64,000 bases of DNA, from assembly GCF_002355435.1 (NCBI RefSeq), contig NZ_AP017313.1, positions 5,022,001-5,086,000 on the forward strand, in the 5' to 3' direction. The notes below the pieces were generated by a model. That model ran no database searches, was not told the DNA's origin, and saw only the letters and a list, made by a program, of their open reading frames with translations. Origin of the DNA: Mucilaginibacter gotjawali (GTDB lineage Bacteria; Bacteroidota; Bacteroidia; Sphingobacteriales; Sphingobacteriaceae). The number at the start of each line of letters is the position of its first letter. Within the stretch, counting starts at the first letter, position 1. Position numbers and translations under genes: made by a program. Below, in pieces: positions 8,736-17,535 of the stretch.

Positions 8736-9906
8736 TTACTGCCTTGTGCAGCTCATTTTCCAGTTGAGATACCTTATCCTGGCTGATATTATCGTTAACA
8801 ACAATCATAAAACCAATTTGCTCGGTGGGATAAAACTCACATATGGTATTAAAACCTATTCCGGTGTGGCCGGTATGGTAATAGTCCTTAACGCCATCCT
8901 CCAGATCGTACATCCAGTTTAAACCGATGGCAAAATCTTTAGGGTTACTGCCCCAAACCAGCTGGTGGCTTAGCTTAACAGCAGGATCTTGCTCTGTCAG
9001 CTGCGCCTGCAGATATTTCATCATATCGTTCATGGTCGAGTTCATGCTGGGGCCTCCCGGGTAAAACAAGTTGGTATTGATGTCTCCACTGGGATAGGCT
9101 TTCAAATCGCACCATGTTATCGCGTTCCCGGCGCCATCATATCCCTGTATAAACCGGCTAAGTTGTGCCACCGGGATCCTGGTGCGGGTATCGTACATAC
9201 CGAGATGGGTTTTAAGATAATGGGTTACCAGTACCTCATACGGCTGTTTATAGATTCTTTCCAACAACAGGATCAATACCTCCATGGCATTGCCATTGTA
9301 ACGGTATTTGGTACCCGGAATGGTATCAATTTTAAAATGATGCAGATCGATTAACAGTGAATCCTGGTTATAACGAAGATAAAAGTTAAGCTGACCGGGT
9401 AGTAGAAGCTTTTTAACGCTATCCATAACGGAAGCAGGGAAATCCCTTGCAGAACCAGGCATGCCCGAGGTATGGCTTGCTATATCAACCAGGCGCACCG
9501 GGTGCCCCTGGTATTGCAGGTTGGGGTACTCACCGGGCAGATAAAGCCGGATATCATCTGTTAGTTTTACCTTTTTTTCAATTACCGCCTCTGCAAGCAT
9601 GGTGCCCACAAAAGTTTTGGCAACCGATCCCAGGTTAAATAATTGGTCGTATCGTGGTAACTGGCCCGTACCCTTTACCGATTCGCCATAGCTATACATA
9701 AAATTACGACCATCTTTACAAACGCCTATCAATAGCCCAACTGCGCCTTCATTTTTCATGTAATCAGCCGCACCTTTTTGAATAGCCGAATCGAGGTGGT
9801 TTTTTAAAGGGTTGTCGGTTAACAATGGCTTTGCAATTTGCGCGGTGGTCAGCTGAACTGACAGATTTAGTAATGAAAAAAGGCAGACGTAAAATATCTT
9901 CATCAT
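8731..9906 (-). CDS. Secreted serine hydrolase, beta-lactamase (class C/esterase) family
   Basis: A 391-residue protein with an N-terminal signal peptide (cleavage likely after TTAQ, about residue 23). The serine-hydrolase motif SVAK is at residues 94-97 (catalytic Ser94, Lys97). A YNG in KYRYNGNAMEV stands in the YxN position, and HTG in YHTGHTGIGF replaces the KTG box. This pattern is typical of the broad class C beta-lactamase/D-aminopeptidase/esterase family (Pfam Beta-lactamase). Most members are peptidases or esterases rather than resistance enzymes, and the substrate is unknown. ATGs at 9906 and 9903 are both possible starts. Confidence 0.85.
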   Translation of the reverse strand: MMKIFYVCLFSLLNLSVQLTTAQIAKPLLTDNPLKNHLDSAIQKGAADYMKNEGAVGLLIGVCKDGRNFMYSYGESVKGTGQLPRYDQLFNLGSVAKTFVGTMLAEAVIEKKVKLTDDIRLYLPGEYPNLQYQGHPVRLVDIASHTSGMPGSARDFPASVMDSVKKLLLPGQLNFYLRYNQDSLLIDLHHFKIDTIPGTKYRYNGNAMEVLILLLERIYKQPYEVLVTHYLKTHLGMYDTRTRIPVAQLSRFIQGYDGAGNAITWCDLKAYPSGDINTNLFYPGGPSMNSTMNDMMKYLQAQLTEQDPAVKLSHQLVWGSNPKDFAIGLNWMYDLEDGVKDYYHTGHTGIGFNTICEFYPTEQIGFMIVVNDNISQDKVSQLENELHKAVK

Positions 9907-9962
9907 AAAGATAAGACGTGCGGGAAGAGGGATTAGTTACAAGGCTGTTTACCGAGCTAGTC

Positions 9963-10039
9963 ATTTACGAAGTTTAATTCGGTATTGTTTTTTCTCAAAG
10001 GCCTCATTGAGGGCCTCGCCGTTTAAAAACTTCGTAAAT
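9963..10039. repeat. Inverted repeat upstream of the serine hydrolase
   Basis: ATTTACGAAGTTT (9963-9975) and AAACTTCGTAAAT (10027-10039) are a perfect 13-bp inverted pair with a 51-bp loop. The loop itself contains AGGCCTC/GAGGGCCT. It could be a hairpin in the serine-hydrolase leader or a spacer repeat. The rest of the 9907-10275 spacer holds only the palindrome at 10108. Confidence 0.6.
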
Positions 10040-10107
10040 CTTTTCCGGTCAATTTTTCATATGCAGATGGATTGTTTTCTTTATAATAGAATAAGGTTAC
10101 ATACCGG

Positions 10108-10135
10108 GTAGAGACGTGATGCATCACGTCTCTAC
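10108..10135. repeat. 28-bp perfect palindrome
   Basis: The half-site GTAGAGACGTGATG is followed directly by its exact reverse complement. It is isolated in the spacer upstream of the PfkB kinase. I recall similar GAGACG...CGTCTC palindromes as dispersed repeats in other bacterial genomes; that link is from memory only. Confidence 0.8.
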
Positions 10136-10275
10136 GACATGCTGATCAGGACGAATGACCTAAGACCCACGAAACAATATAAAATCACCCTCTTCATCAT
10201 GCAATTTAAATAAATTTATCAAAAAACATTTTACCTTTAACAACCCGGTAAACCCGGACCAATTTTCACCTCAAA

Positions 10276-11139
10276 ATGAATACTATTCTCTGCTTCGGCG
10301 AAATACTATGGGATGCTTTTGGCGACGAAAAAGTTGCCGGCGGCGCCCCCATGAATGTGGCAAGGCACCTGGTACAGCAGGGTGCAGATGTTTTATTTGC
10401 CAGTCGTGTTGGCGACGATGAATCGGGCCATGGCCTGGTTGATTTTTTAAAAGCCAATGGCCTTTACAGCGACCTGATCCAGGTAGATACCCACCTGCCT
10501 ACCTGCGAAGTAACCGTGCAGCTGGATAAACACGGGCACGCTACCTATATCATCCCTCAACCGGTGTCCTGGGATAACATTCAGCATGATAACAACCTGG
10601 ATGAAGCCGCAAAAGAAGCATCTGCTATTGTTTACGGCAGCCTGGCCTGCCGCGATACCACTACCCGCGATACTTTGCTGAACTTACTGAATGAAACCAC
10701 CGCCCTAAAAATATTTGACGTTAACCTGCGCCCGCCGCATTATACTTTATCCACCATTGAAACACTGGCTGCCGGAGCCAATGTGATCAAAATGAATGAA
10801 GATGAAGCGGCATTGCTTATCGGTGGCACCCCCGAAAACCTGAAGGAAGGCATTTTAGAATTCCGCTCAAAATACCATGCCCAAACCATTTGCGTAACTC
10901 GTGGCGGAGATGGCGCCATTGTATGGCATGATTATGAGTTTTATGAAAACCCTGGCTGCAAGGTTGAAGTTGTAGATACCGTAGGCGCGGGCGACTCATT
11001 TTTGGCCGCATTTGTAAACGGATTGTTAAAAGGGCAGCCGATGCCGCAGATCCTGGAAACAGCTTGTAAGATCGGCGCTTTTGTGGCGGGGAAACGGGGA
11101 GCGAATCCGGTTTATGATGAAAGCGTATTATCACTTTAA
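10276..11139 (+). CDS. PfkB-family carbohydrate kinase (fructokinase-like)
   Basis: A 287-residue ribokinase-fold sugar kinase. The N-terminal PfkB signature region is VAGGAPMNVARHL with GDDESGHG. The C-terminal signature DTVGAGDSFLAAF contains the anion-hole GAGD, with catalytic base Asp240. The protein phosphorylates a sugar with ATP in the cytoplasm. The short lid and sequence style match fructokinase-like members, but substrate cannot be fixed. A small secreted-protein gene follows 10 bp after its stop and may be co-transcribed. Confidence 0.88.
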   Translation: MNTILCFGEILWDAFGDEKVAGGAPMNVARHLVQQGADVLFASRVGDDESGHGLVDFLKANGLYSDLIQVDTHLPTCEVTVQLDKHGHATYIIPQPVSWDNIQHDNNLDEAAKEASAIVYGSLACRDTTTRDTLLNLLNETTALKIFDVNLRPPHYTLSTIETLAAGANVIKMNEDEAALLIGGTPENLKEGILEFRSKYHAQTICVTRGGDGAIVWHDYEFYENPGCKVEVVDTVGAGDSFLAAFVNGLLKGQPMPQILETACKIGAFVAGKRGANPVYDESVLSL

Positions 11140-11149
11140 TTGCTCTTAA

Positions 11150-11746
11150 ATGAAATGCTGGCTTTTAAGTTTCCTTTCTATCATATTAAGCATACATTTT
11201 GCTGACGCTCAAAAGGTAAGTTTGGAAAAATGGGTATCTCATACGGTCGATTCTTTGCACAAAAATCATGTCGACACGATTGAATATTATCATGCATACT
11301 GTGGCGAGTGCTTGATATCAATGAAACCAACCGACACCGTTCCGACACATCAATGCGATGTTGGGACTGGCTGGGTACAAAGGGTAAATGCCATCATTTA
11401 TAAACAAAACAACAAATACTATTCGTCAACCTTTAATTGTGGCTATCCGCCTATCAAGAAAAAATTAACAAACGTTAAATCCCTTGACTATTTTCTTTCT
11501 ATTATCCCCATTCTGAATAAAAGAGATCAGTATGGAGCAGCAATGCGGAAAAGACACAAATTTAATCCTCTAATATCAGTAGATGGCGGTTACGAAGAAG
11601 CTTTTCTTTATTGCGGTCGTATCAGGAAAAGTGTTTTTATGAAAGAAGATCAAAAAACCGATAAAGAATGGCGACGATATTTTTGGATTGACAAACAAAC
11701 CAAATTGCTTGCTATGTTAGAATCCGAAACTGCATCAAAGGATTAA
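11150..11746 (+). CDS. Secreted hypothetical protein
   Basis: A 198-residue protein with a signal peptide (hydrophobic WLLSFLSIILSIHFADA, cleavage near residue 20). The mature part has a paired-cysteine segment YCGECL, another two Cys in HQCD and NCGYPP, and many aromatic residues. I recognise no family. It begins 10 bp after the sugar kinase, so it may share its transcript. A structured repeat starts 46 bp after its stop. Confidence 0.65.
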   Translation: MKCWLLSFLSIILSIHFADAQKVSLEKWVSHTVDSLHKNHVDTIEYYHAYCGECLISMKPTDTVPTHQCDVGTGWVQRVNAIIYKQNNKYYSSTFNCGYPPIKKKLTNVKSLDYFLSIIPILNKRDQYGAAMRKRHKFNPLISVDGGYEEAFLYCGRIRKSVFMKEDQKTDKEWRRYFWIDKQTKLLAMLESETASKD

Positions 11747-11782
11747 AATCCCCCCCCGCTGGGAGTAAGACTATCCCAAAAA

Positions 11783-12113
11783 AAATAACTGTAGCTACCC
11801 TCTTTTTTGCCTGCAAAAGAGAGGGTGGTCGAGCGAAGCAAAGACCGGGTGAGTCAACCCGGCGGACATTGGCGCCAATGCATTTACGGTAATGTCGCTC
11901 GTATAGTCTACTCACCCCGACTACTCCGCCTTTAGGCGGATGGTCGATCCTCTCTGCCGAAATCGGCAAAGAGGGTAAAAAAATCAAGCTTTCAAACAGC
12001 ATGAGGTTTGTCATCCTTTCCTAACAATTCCAATAAATTACACCTCACCCCAAACTTTTCAAAAAAATAATCCGTTTCTTTATATCAGAAAGGGTACCCT
12101 ATGCGTGGTTTTT
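11783..12113 (+). repeat. 331-bp direct duplication, copy 1
   Basis: Nearly identical to 12670-13000: same structured repeat, same following AT-rich stretch, same ATGCGTGGTTTT end, with a few substitutions and one indel. Its end copies the first codons of the VWA gene, which are then lost. It therefore looks like a duplicated spacer plus promoter rather than an independent element. Confidence 0.9.
11793..11985 (+). repeat. Structured interspersed repeat, copy C
   Basis: It opens with AGCTACCCTCTTTTTTGCC and the arm GCAAAAGAGAGGG. The centre has GGGTGAGT and ACTCACCC arms around GGCGCCAATGC. It closes with a CTGCCGAAATCGGCA hairpin and GAGGGTAAAAA. It starts 46 bp after a stop codon, in the orientation of that gene. 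Confidence 0.85.
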
Positions 12114-12189
12114 GTGGATGGGAAGCGAGAGGCGAAACCATATCCTTAATTTATTCTAAACCCAGACCTACTTATTGCGTCACTACATC

Positions 12190-12675
12190 ATGCAGCAAAC
12201 ATTTAGTATTGACCAATCCAGGTTAAACAACATCAGGAAAAGATTTTTATTAAGCACAGGGAAAATATTCTTGCTTCCATATATCTTCGTTTTAATTCTT
12301 CAATTCTTAGATCCCTCTATAAAAAGTTTAAATTTTTATTTAATGCCGTTTCTATTTTATTGCGTTTTCGTAAGCCTTCTTATATTTTTAAAATCAAAAA
12401 AATTAATAAAGACATACAAAACACTTGAAATAACCTTGAACGACAAGGGCATCGAGTATAAAGGCGAAATGATGCTATCTCAAAAGCTCGGGTGGCGCAG
12501 CTTAAAAATTGAAGAGAAATCAAATGGCATTATAAATCTCTACGACACAAGTATCCCTGCTTTTACCAGGAGGATGAAAGGGGAAGGCTGGATACAAATT
12601 CAGCCTGAAATCAACAACAGGGAGCAATTGCTTTCTACCCTCTATGCCAACCAAAGTAAATACCAGGGCAAATAA
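12190..12675 (+). CDS. Two-span membrane protein, YcxB-like architecture
   Basis: A 161-residue protein starting MQQTFSIDQSRLNNIRKRF. It has two hydrophobic spans (about residues 25-42 and 50-69), then a soluble C-terminal domain with the strand-rich segment ITLNDKGIEYKGEMMLSQ and GWRSLK. This layout, a two-span hairpin followed by a small beta domain, resembles YcxB-like proteins; no function is assigned. I chose the ATG at 12190 over a TTG 15 bp earlier. The gene lies wholly between the two 331-bp direct repeats, and its last codons touch copy 2. That suggests it arrived or was rearranged with the duplication. Confidence 0.6.
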   Translation: MQQTFSIDQSRLNNIRKRFLLSTGKIFLLPYIFVLILQFLDPSIKSLNFYLMPFLFYCVFVSLLIFLKSKKLIKTYKTLEITLNDKGIEYKGEMMLSQKLGWRSLKIEEKSNGIINLYDTSIPAFTRRMKGEGWIQIQPEINNREQLLSTLYANQSKYQGK

Positions 12676-13000
12676 CTGCAGCTACCCTCTTTTTTGCCTG
12701 CAAAAGAGAGGGTGGTCGAGCGTAGCAAAGACCGGGTGAGTCAACCCGGCGGACATTGGCGCCAATGCATTTACGGTAATGTCGCTCGTATAGTCTACTC
12801 ACCCCGACTACTCCGCCTTTAGGCGGATGGTCGACCCTCTCTGCCGAAATCGGCAAAGAGGGTAAAAAGATTTAAGCTTTCAAACAACAGGGGGTTTGTC
12901 ATCCTTTCCTAACAATTCCAATAAATTACCTCTCACCCCAAACTTTTCAAAAAAATAATCCGTTTCTTTATATCAGAAAGGGTACCGTATGCGTGGTTTT
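12670..13000 (+). repeat. 331-bp direct duplication, copy 2
   Basis: The partner of 11783-12113. Here the terminal ATGCGTGGTTTT is the genuine start of the VWA gene, so this is probably the ancestral copy carrying that gene's upstream region. Confidence 0.9.
12680..12868 (+). repeat. Structured interspersed repeat, copy D
   Basis: Almost identical to copy C because it lies inside the 331-bp duplication. It begins about 5 bp after the stop of the two-span membrane protein, again in that gene's orientation. Confidence 0.85.
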
Positions 13001-14086
13001 GAGTTCTCGAAGTATAAACCCAGCCAGATTCCGAAAGGCGGGTTTGAAGATTTACTGAAATTATTTTTGGAATTGCTAAACTACACCGCCGGCGATGCTG
13101 GCGAAGCTTTGGCCTGGATGAATGAGCTGGATAAGCAATACAACATTACCAATAACGAATACGGGATGGGTGATTTTATTGACGACCTGAAGCAAAAAGG
13201 CTACCTGACCGAAGACAACGAAAAAGGCAATTTTAATATCACCGCTAAAACCGAGCAAAGCATCCGCGAATCAGCGCTGGAAGAAATTTTCGGCAAGCTG
13301 AAAAAATCAGGCAAAGGCAATCACCGCTCCCCACAATCGGGTCAGGGCGATGAAAAGAATGCCGAACGCAGGGAGTTTGAGTTTGGCGACAGTTCCGACC
13401 AGATCAACATGACGCAATCCATCCATAACGCCCAGGTTAACCATGGCATCGGCGATTTTATGATGACCGAACGCGACCTGGAAGTGGAAGAAATGGACTA
13501 CAAAACCCTTACTTCCACCGTACTGATGATCGATATTTCGCACTCCATGATCCTTTACGGTGAAGACAGGATCACCCCGGCCAAAAAAGTGGCCATGGCC
13601 CTTGCCGAGCTGATTCGCACCAAATACCCTAAAGACACGCTGGATATTGTTGTTTTTGGCAATGATGCCTGGCCCATTACTTTAAAAGATCTGCCCTATT
13701 TGCAGGTTGGCCCTTATCATACCAACACCTATGCCGGGCTCGAACTGGCTACTGATCTGTTGCGCAGGCGTAAAACCCATAACAAGCAGATCTTTATGAT
13801 CACCGATGGCAAGCCCACCTGTTTAAAAGAAGGTACTAAATATTATAAAAACAGCATCGGGCTCGACCGTAAAGTGGTTAATAAAACCCTTAACATGGCG
13901 GCCCAGTGCAAAAGGTTAAAAATACCCATCACCACATTTATGATCGCCAAGGACCCCTACCTGCAACAGTTTGTTCGTAAATTTACAGAGACAAATGGCG
14001 GCAAAGCGTTTTATAGCTCACTGAATGGCCTGGGCGAATATATTTTTGAAGATTACATCCGGAACCGGAGGAAAACAGTAAGATAA
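12989..14086 (+). CDS. VWA-domain protein partnered with a MoxR-type ATPase
   Basis: A 365-residue protein. An N-terminal helical region (1-110) precedes a charged linker (about 108-140) and a von Willebrand factor A domain from about residue 175. The MIDAS motif is intact: DISHS at 182-186, the Thr in TNTYAGLELAT, and Asp in MITDGKPT. It has no signal peptide, so it is cytoplasmic. VWA proteins of this kind act with MoxR-type AAA+ ATPases, and such a gene lies 0.6 kb downstream. The pair probably remodels or activates some client complex (inference). The start ATG is shared with duplication copy 2. Confidence 0.85.
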   Translation: MRGFEFSKYKPSQIPKGGFEDLLKLFLELLNYTAGDAGEALAWMNELDKQYNITNNEYGMGDFIDDLKQKGYLTEDNEKGNFNITAKTEQSIRESALEEIFGKLKKSGKGNHRSPQSGQGDEKNAERREFEFGDSSDQINMTQSIHNAQVNHGIGDFMMTERDLEVEEMDYKTLTSTVLMIDISHSMILYGEDRITPAKKVAMALAELIRTKYPKDTLDIVVFGNDAWPITLKDLPYLQVGPYHTNTYAGLELATDLLRRRKTHNKQIFMITDGKPTCLKEGTKYYKNSIGLDRKVVNKTLNMAAQCKRLKIPITTFMIAKDPYLQQFVRKFTETNGGKAFYSSLNGLGEYIFEDYIRNRRKTVR

Positions 14087-14090
14087 TGTG

Positions 14091-14226
14091 CGGATATGCA
14101 AATGTGCGGATGTGCAGATGAGAGAAAGATGTGCGGATGTGGGAAAGATGTGCAGATGATAAAAACATGTGCGACGGGTTAATGAAAAACACACCAATGA
14201 CCCAATGACTTAATGACCTAATGACA
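14091..14226. repeat. Word repeats: GTGCGGATGTGCAGAT and AATGACCTAATGAC
   Basis: Tandem-like degenerate words fill the VWA-VOC spacer. GTGCGGAT/GTGCAGAT recurs five times at 14091-14158. CAATGACC/TAATGACC words follow at 14183-14226 and run into the start codon of the VOC gene. Confidence 0.7.
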
Positions 14227-14604
14227 ATGAATATCGACCGTATAAATCACCTGGTATTAACCGTAAAAGACGTTGAGGAAACCTGCGCATTCTACCGTGA
14301 TATTTTAGGGATGGAGATCGAAATAATTACCGCCAGGAAAAGAGCCTTAAAATTCGGCGACCAACGATTTACCCTGCACCAAAAAGGTATGCGGTTTAGT
14401 CCGGAGGCACACATACCCACACCCGGGGCAATTGACATCGGCTTTAAAGTAAAAGAATCTGTCGAGCAGATCAAAGCAGAACTCGAAAACAAAAACATAC
14501 CCATAGAGGGTATAGTGCAGCGGCCCGGCGTAAACGGGAAAGTAACTTCTATCTATTTTCGCGACCCCGATCAAAACCTGATCGAAGTGAGCAGTAATAT
14601 ATAA
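14221..14604 (+). CDS. VOC (glyoxalase/bleomycin-resistance fold) family protein
   Basis: A 127-residue protein with two beta-alpha-beta-beta-beta modules. It starts INHLVLTVKDVEETCAFYRDILGMEI and ends YFRDPDQNLIEVS. Metal ligands are plausible at His10 or 12, the central Gln/His strand and the C-terminal Glu, as in glyoxalase-like dioxygenases and isomerases. The substrate is not assignable. It lies between the VWA and MoxR-type genes in the same orientation. The start could be the ATG at 14221 or the one at 14227, and spacer word repeats overlap both. Confidence 0.85.
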   Translation: MTMNIDRINHLVLTVKDVEETCAFYRDILGMEIEIITARKRALKFGDQRFTLHQKGMRFSPEAHIPTPGAIDIGFKVKESVEQIKAELENKNIPIEGIVQRPGVNGKVTSIYFRDPDQNLIEVSSNI

Positions 14605-14607
14605 ACG

Positions 14608-14692
14608 CATTTGAAGATGTGCTAATTTGAAAATTTGAAGATGTTATGCGCTTCATTTTCAAATTTTCAAATCATCAAATTTTCAAATTAAA
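14608..14692. repeat. TTTGAAAATTTGAAGAT word repeat with inverted partner
   Basis: TAATTTGAAAATTTGAAGAT on the left and CAAATTTTCAAATCATC on the right form an imperfect inverted repeat of A/T-rich words. It fills the VOC-MoxR spacer. Confidence 0.65.
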
Positions 14693-14695
14693 AAG

Positions 14696-16201
14696 ATGAA
14701 CAAACTATTAAATATCAGAACCCTCGGCGAGTTAAAAAAGACGGATTATAAAAGCCGGTCGGTTAAAGAAGAATTAAGGGCAAACCTGATCAAACAATTG
14801 CAGCATGGCGAGGGAGGCTTTGAAGGGATCATCGGTTTTGAGGATACCGTTATCCCCGACCTGCAAACTGCCATTCTTTCGCGCCACAATATATTATTGC
14901 TGGGTTTGCGCGGGCAGGCTAAAACCCGGATTGCCCGCCTGCTGGTGAACCTGCTGGATGAATATATGCCTTATATTGAAGGATCGGAATTGTATGATGA
15001 CCCTTTGGCGCCTATATCCTGGTTCGGGCATAATGAAATTATTACCAAAGGAGACGATACCCCGATTGGCTGGATCCACCGCTCTGAACGCTATACCGAA
15101 AAACTGGCCACACCCGATGTAACGGTTGCCGATCTGATCGGGGATGTTGACCCCATCAAGGCGGCCACCTTGAAACTGACTTATTCGGATGAGCGGGTGA
15201 TCCATTTTGGTTTGATCCCCCGCGCACATCGGGGCATTTTTGTGATTAACGAACTGCCCGATCTTCAGGCACGGATCCAGGTTTCACTATTTAATATTTT
15301 ACAGGAACGGGACATCCAGATCCGTGGTTTTAAACTGCGCCTGCCGCTGGATATTCAGTTTGTGTTCACCGCAAACCCCGAGGATTACACCAACCGCGGC
15401 TCTATCGTAACCCCGTTAAAGGATCGTATTGAAAGCCAGATCTTAACACACTACCCGCGTACCATCGACGTTTCCCGTAAAATTACCCAGCAGGAAGCAT
15501 CACTCACCCCCGAACAACGTTCGACCATTGAGGTGGATGATTTGGTAAAAGACCTGGTGGAACAAATTGCTTTTGAGGCCCGGAATTCAGAATTTATCGA
15601 CAAAAAATCGGGCGTTTCGGCACGTTTAACCATATCGGCATTTGAAAACCTGGTAAGCAACGCCGAAAGGCGCATGCTGATCAATGGCGAAAAAAACACC
15701 TTCGTCCGTATTTCTGATTTCCTGGGCGTAATCCCTGCCATCACCGGCAAAATCGAGCTGGTATACGAAGGCGAACTGGAAGGCCCTGGCAAAGTTGCCA
15801 ATATCCTGATCGGTAAAGCCATTAAAACACTGTTGCTGCAGTTTTTTCCCGATCCCGAAAAAACAAAGAAAGCAAAGGCCCCAAATCCTTATGCGGAGAT
15901 CATCAATTGGTTTGGCGATGGCAATAATTTAGCCGTGATTGACGAATTGCCGCTGCATGAATACAAAAAAGCGCTTAATGCCGTTAGTGGATTGAAGAGC
16001 CTTGTAAAAAAACTGCATCCAAGGTTGACAGAGAACCAGGAGTTATTAATGATGGAATTTGTTTTACACGGACTGTCGGAATTTTCGCAGCTGAACAAAG
16101 GTTTCCTTGATAACGGCTTCGCGTTTTCGGATATGTTTAACAGCCTGTTCAACCTGCAACCGGATGATGACGACCTTGACATTGATGACGACCGCTATTA
16201 A
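14696..16201 (+). CDS. MoxR/Mg-chelatase-type AAA+ ATPase
   Basis: A 501-residue cytoplasmic AAA+ ATPase. Walker A is GLRGQAKT at 70-77, a Walker B-like GIFVINELPDL at about 184-194, sensor 1 is FTANPEDY at about 222-229, and the presumed arginine finger lies in TPLKDRIESQI. A helical C-terminal lid follows, and the tail is acidic (DDDDLDIDDDR). This is the Mg-chelatase ChlI/MoxR-like group, whose members work as hexameric chaperones with VWA-domain partners. The matching VWA gene is just upstream, interrupted by a VOC gene. No chlorophyll or cobalamin genes are nearby, so a true chelatase is unlikely. Confidence 0.88.
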   Translation: MNKLLNIRTLGELKKTDYKSRSVKEELRANLIKQLQHGEGGFEGIIGFEDTVIPDLQTAILSRHNILLLGLRGQAKTRIARLLVNLLDEYMPYIEGSELYDDPLAPISWFGHNEIITKGDDTPIGWIHRSERYTEKLATPDVTVADLIGDVDPIKAATLKLTYSDERVIHFGLIPRAHRGIFVINELPDLQARIQVSLFNILQERDIQIRGFKLRLPLDIQFVFTANPEDYTNRGSIVTPLKDRIESQILTHYPRTIDVSRKITQQEASLTPEQRSTIEVDDLVKDLVEQIAFEARNSEFIDKKSGVSARLTISAFENLVSNAERRMLINGEKNTFVRISDFLGVIPAITGKIELVYEGELEGPGKVANILIGKAIKTLLLQFFPDPEKTKKAKAPNPYAEIINWFGDGNNLAVIDELPLHEYKKALNAVSGLKSLVKKLHPRLTENQELLMMEFVLHGLSEFSQLNKGFLDNGFAFSDMFNSLFNLQPDDDDLDIDDDRY

Positions 16202-16226
16202 TTTTGTTTCATTTTAACCCCTGAGG

Positions 16227-17506
16227 ATGGAAGGCGTAACGCTTAATCTGCTTTTTTTATTGCCATTGTATTATTACTGGATGTTTATGTTTTCAAAGGG
16301 CTGAGCAAGCTTTCGGTAAAATGGAAATTTATTGGTAAAAGATGGTTTTTAATTACCTGGATAACTGTTACCACGGTACTGCTTGGCGGTTTGCTGCTGG
16401 CAGTATACGTAAAGATTGACCTGGGGCTGAGGCTCGTCATTGTCCTTGCGTTTTTTGGTCTTCTACTTTTTAAAGCTTGCTTTGCCTTGCTTTTATTGAT
16501 TGATGATTTGCGCCGCTTAAGTATTTTCACCGGCAGAAAATTAAAGAAAACCGGCACCCTGGCACCTGAAACAAAACACGCCCCCGATACGATCCCGCGT
16601 TCTGAATTTTTACTAAAAGCGGGGTTGCTTGCCGGCGCTGTTCCGCTGGCGGCTTTTAAGCTGAACATGAAAAGCGGTTTGTATGATTACCAGGTAAAAC
16701 GGCATAACCTTTACCTGCCCAACCTGCCAAAGGCTTTTGACGGGATGAAACTCGGGCAAATTTCAGATATTCATTCCGGCAGTTTTTTTGATAAGAAAGC
16801 AGTTTTGGGCGGGGTTGAAATGCTGCTTGGCGAAAAACCTGATGTCATATTTTTTACAGGCGACCTGGTGAATGAACAAACCAACGAAATGCGCGATTAC
16901 CAGGATATTTTCAACAAGGTGAAAGCGCCTTTAGGTGTGTTTTCTTCTCTTGGAAATCATGATTACGGCGATTATGCGGACTGGGCCACCCCTGCGGCCA
17001 AACAGAAAAATCTGGATGACCTGGTACAAACCCACAAAAACATGGGCTGGGATTTGTTAAGGAATGAGAACCGCCGTTTAAAAATAGGTAACGAAGAAAT
17101 TGGTATCCTCGGGATCGAAAACTGGGGCGAATTAAGCCGCTTCCCAAAATATGGCCGGATGGACCTGGCTGTAAAAAATACCGATGATCTGCCGGTGAAA
17201 TTACTTTTGTCGCACGACCCTTCGCACTGGCGGGCGCAGGTATTACCACATTACCCGCAAATTGATATGGTGTTTGCCGGGCACACCCATGGTATGCAAT
17301 TTGGGCTGAGGACAGAACATTTTCAATGGAGCCCGGTTGAATACCTGTATAACGAGTGGGCCGGCTTTTACCGTGAAGGCAAACAGCAAATTTATGTTAA
17401 TGTGGGCTACGGATTTTTTGGTTTCAGGGGAAGGGTTGGAATATTGCCGGAGATTACGATATTTACATTAAAAGCCGGACCAGATCCTTTACAATCGCTC
17501 AGCTAA
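16227..17506 (+). CDS. Membrane-anchored metallophosphoesterase, frameshifted near its N-terminus
   Basis: The calcineurin-like phosphoesterase domain is complete: SDIHSG, FTGDLVNE, LGNHDYG, SHDPSHW and AGHTHG. Before it come hydrophobic N-terminal spans. An ATG at 16227 begins MEGVTLNLLF, but this frame stops after 25 codons. One extra T in the T7 run at 16252-16258 joins it to LFFIAIVLLLDVYVFKGLS and the rest, giving about 426 residues. As written, translation could start only inside the gene, for example at a TTG at 16391 (371 residues). The region is under clear coding constraint on both sides of the shift. Confidence 0.8.
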
Positions 17507-17535
17507 AAAATGCCGGTTTGCCATCCAGAAAAACG

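Noticed and set aside
10108..10135. Reading the 28-bp palindrome as a terminator
   Set aside because: There is no U-tract on either side and it lies far from the end of any gene.
11712..12014. Open frames on the minus strand over repeats C and D (also 12635-12856)
   Set aside because: The two frames are similar only because the repeat is duplicated. They have no recognisable protein features.
15451..15822. Minus-strand frames opposite the MoxR-type gene
   Set aside because: They are Ser/Ile-rich shadows of the coding strand, with no domain.
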